From NCBI RefSeq assembly GCF_051014445.1, contig NC_135141.1:31457422-31521421 (forward strand): a DNA stretch of 64,000 nucleotides, read 5' to 3'. Below, piece by piece: positions 62,130 to 64,000 of the stretch (positions within the stretch are counted from its first letter, which is position 1; every line of letters starts with the position of its first letter). Source of the stretch: Colletes latitarsis (Eukaryota; Arthropoda; Insecta; Hymenoptera; Colletidae). The position numbers were made by a program, and so were the translations under genes. A model generated the notes under the pieces. It was not told where the DNA came from and made no database searches. It saw only the letters and a list, made by a program, of their open reading frames with translations.

Positions 62130-62738
62130 AGGTTTCTTCAAGAATATTTCTTTCTTGTGAATGTTATGTAAATGTATAGGAACATTTTATCGCCATCATT
62201 AATGACTAAATATGCCAAAGTTCAGTTATACCATATTTCACTAAGTATTATAAATTTAATCATGGGCAGTTCTTACAATATAATCTTTTGATTTTTTTAT
62301 GATAAAAATATTGTTTCAATCTATACTACTATTGTACGAAATTTGTTTTTTTATTTTATTTTCTTGTTTGCTCCCCTGAAGATTAAAGAGCACAATATGG
62401 TGAGAAAGAAGCTTTATGGATAAGATAAAACCCAATCGTCTTGTAAGCTGTATCTGTAATCTTAAGATGAGTCACATTCGCGTTCCATCAAATGACTTCT
62501 AAACAGAAGGTATGCGCTATTTTAATAAAATTGTTAATTTTCTTCAAGAAGAATTTTGAGGTTGTTTTCGCAGTTGTGAACGTTCTTTTACGTTTTTTCT
62601 ATGTGATTTGATATCTGAAATTGGAATTGATCGATTTAAACTCGAAATTAGCATGATTAAATAAATAACGCGTAATAAGAAATAATAAATCTATTCTACT
62701 GTTATATGTGTGCGTCCGCGCTTTTATAATAAATACAT
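62130..62738. other. 3' UTRs of ATG12 and CFAP52
   Basis: AT-rich interval between two convergent genes. No exon is seen. It should contain both poly(A) sites. Confidence 0.35.
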
Positions 62739-64000
62739 TTACATACTTGCGAGCATATTGGAGTTGTTGCAAACACTGCTGTTATGGTGTACAGTGTCAT
62801 CTAAAATTTTGTCATTTTGGTGGCTCTGAGAACTTGACGAGCATTTTATGGTCGATTCCTCTATACCGTTAGCGTGCGCGCTCAATATTTCGGAAGGACA
62901 TTTCCAGAGTATTATAGCACCATCTGTGCTTACTGTAACCATAAATTTGTCGTTCGGAGCAAACGCACAAGCAGTGATCGGAGCAGCGTGGGTAAGGCCT
63001 AAACTGATAATATTCGCGGTACGGTATTCCCACAATTTTATAATCAGATCGTCGGATCCAGTGAGAAAATATCGACCATCATGGCTGACACTTATAGTGT
63101 TTAACGTGCCAGTTATCGATCCTTCGACTTCTCTAACCAACGATCCATCCAATGTCTCCCAATAAGCTATTTTACCATCCGTACCACACGTCAAAACTTG
63201 AACACCGCTAGGTATGAAACACGCTGACATGTACATTGTATTTCCTTGTAACGCAAACTTTCTCGTGAAATTCCTAAATAGCAACGGGAATCTGTAGTTA
63301 CTCCTATATCTAGCGTGATATAGAGGTCATAGACATAATGGTTTATTCTACGGTTAACTTTCCTAGGATTTGGAATTACGGCATCTCTATGTACTGCATG
63401 TGTTTTTTTCTTTTTTGCTAAGTCAGGTTTTTGTCGAGCTTGAGATGCTCAGTGAAAGAAAGTTAACCGTGCAAATTTTAGTGAAAGTTAATCGTGTATT
63501 ATTGTACTACCATATATCCCAGACTATGCATGTACCATCTGTACTGGAACTAATCAAATTTTTATCATCAGGTGAAACATGCAACGACGTTATCGGACCC
63601 CTGTGTTCCTTCAAGACCTCTAACAGTTGTCGCGCTTCAGACTTTGCATCCCATATTCGCACCTGAATGACCGGACACATTCAAATTAAACAGACGCTGC
63701 ACGAGTATGTACATTCATAAAAAAAGAAAATACACAGTTTACCGACTTGACCGTCACAGCCGCCACTAATGAGCTTGCAATCGTCATTTGTAATTGTAAC
63801 CGTCGACACGGATTTTGTGTGAGCACGATGAATCGAAAATAGGAGATTTCCGCCGTTTAAAACAAATCCCCGAACTGCACCATCGTTCCAAGCTTTCTCC
63901 AATGAATAAGAAAATTTCGTAAAAATCGGCACGCGAGTACGTCGGTACGGTTAATATTTACCAGATATTATAGTGCCGCCTTTGCGATCGAAACATAAAC
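62739..64000 (-). CDS. CFAP52: cilia- and flagella-associated protein 52 (WDR16), C-terminal part
   Basis: Partial: the 5' part lies beyond 64000. Exons seen are 63896-63747, 63662-63511 and 63273-62739 (stop), with a likely further exon ending near 63962. They encode the last WD40 repeats of the second beta-propeller. KAWNDGAVRGF, SSSTDGTCIVWD, VLTCGTDGKIAYWETLDGS, FLTGSDDLIIKLWEY and VTVSTDGAIILWKCP each show the WD-type Asp-Gly/Trp pattern and match CFAP52 closely. CFAP52 is a microtubule inner protein of motile cilia and sperm tails (family knowledge). After the propeller there is a ~45-residue Ser/His/Asn-rich tail that looks lineage-specific. The donor at 63747 (GTCGGT) is weak but keeps the conserved GQVRIW intact. 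Confidence 0.93.

Overview
This is a eukaryotic nuclear window, almost certainly from an insect. Its genes are split by short GT-AG introns, the spacers are AT-rich, it has an intron-containing tRNA-Ile(UAU), and it carries fragments of a small palindromic DNA-transposon family. A hymenopteran (bee-like) source is my best guess from the gene forms and repeat style, but the sequence alone does not prove it. I rebuilt exon/intron models by hand from splice sites and reading phase. Where all phases close without a stop I say so.

Layout. 1-5.6 kb: no recognisable gene. 5.67-8.47 kb (+): an ARL4-type small GTPase, then about 10 kb of spacer with transposon-derived repeats. 18.44-18.57 kb (+): an inverted, nearly identical but broken copy of one exon of the next gene. 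19.4-21.9 kb (-): CFAP100, a ciliary/flagellar axoneme protein. 23.8-25.6 kb (-): a secreted protein of unknown function. 25.6-33.9 kb: repeat-rich spacer holding a complete 371-bp MITE, an 84-bp-unit array with inverted copies, and a 2.7-kb foldback-like structure whose loop is a 78-bp satellite. 33.9-47.0 kb (+): a complete 15-exon SMG1 gene (nonsense-mediated-decay kinase, about 3,709 aa). 49.7-54.9 kb (-): TMF1, a Golgi coiled-coil golgin, tail-to-tail with SMG1. 56.2 kb: tRNA-Ile(UAU). 56.6-58.1 kb (-): an unrecognised gene with three related phase-1 exons. 58.3-59.6 kb (+): an IQCK-like gene, head-to-head with it. 59.7-60.3 kb (-): mitochondrial ribosomal protein mS34. 61.0-62.1 kb (+): ATG12. 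62.7-64.0 kb (-): CFAP52/WDR16, running off the window.

The genes do not form one pathway. Three of them (CFAP100, IQCK-like, CFAP52) belong to families linked to cilia or sperm flagella. The others are housekeeping: RNA surveillance, Golgi traffic, mitochondrial translation and autophagy. The least ordinary material is the repeat complex at 29.0-32.2 kb, the inverted CFAP100 exon copy, and the repeated-exon gene at 56.6-58.1 kb.
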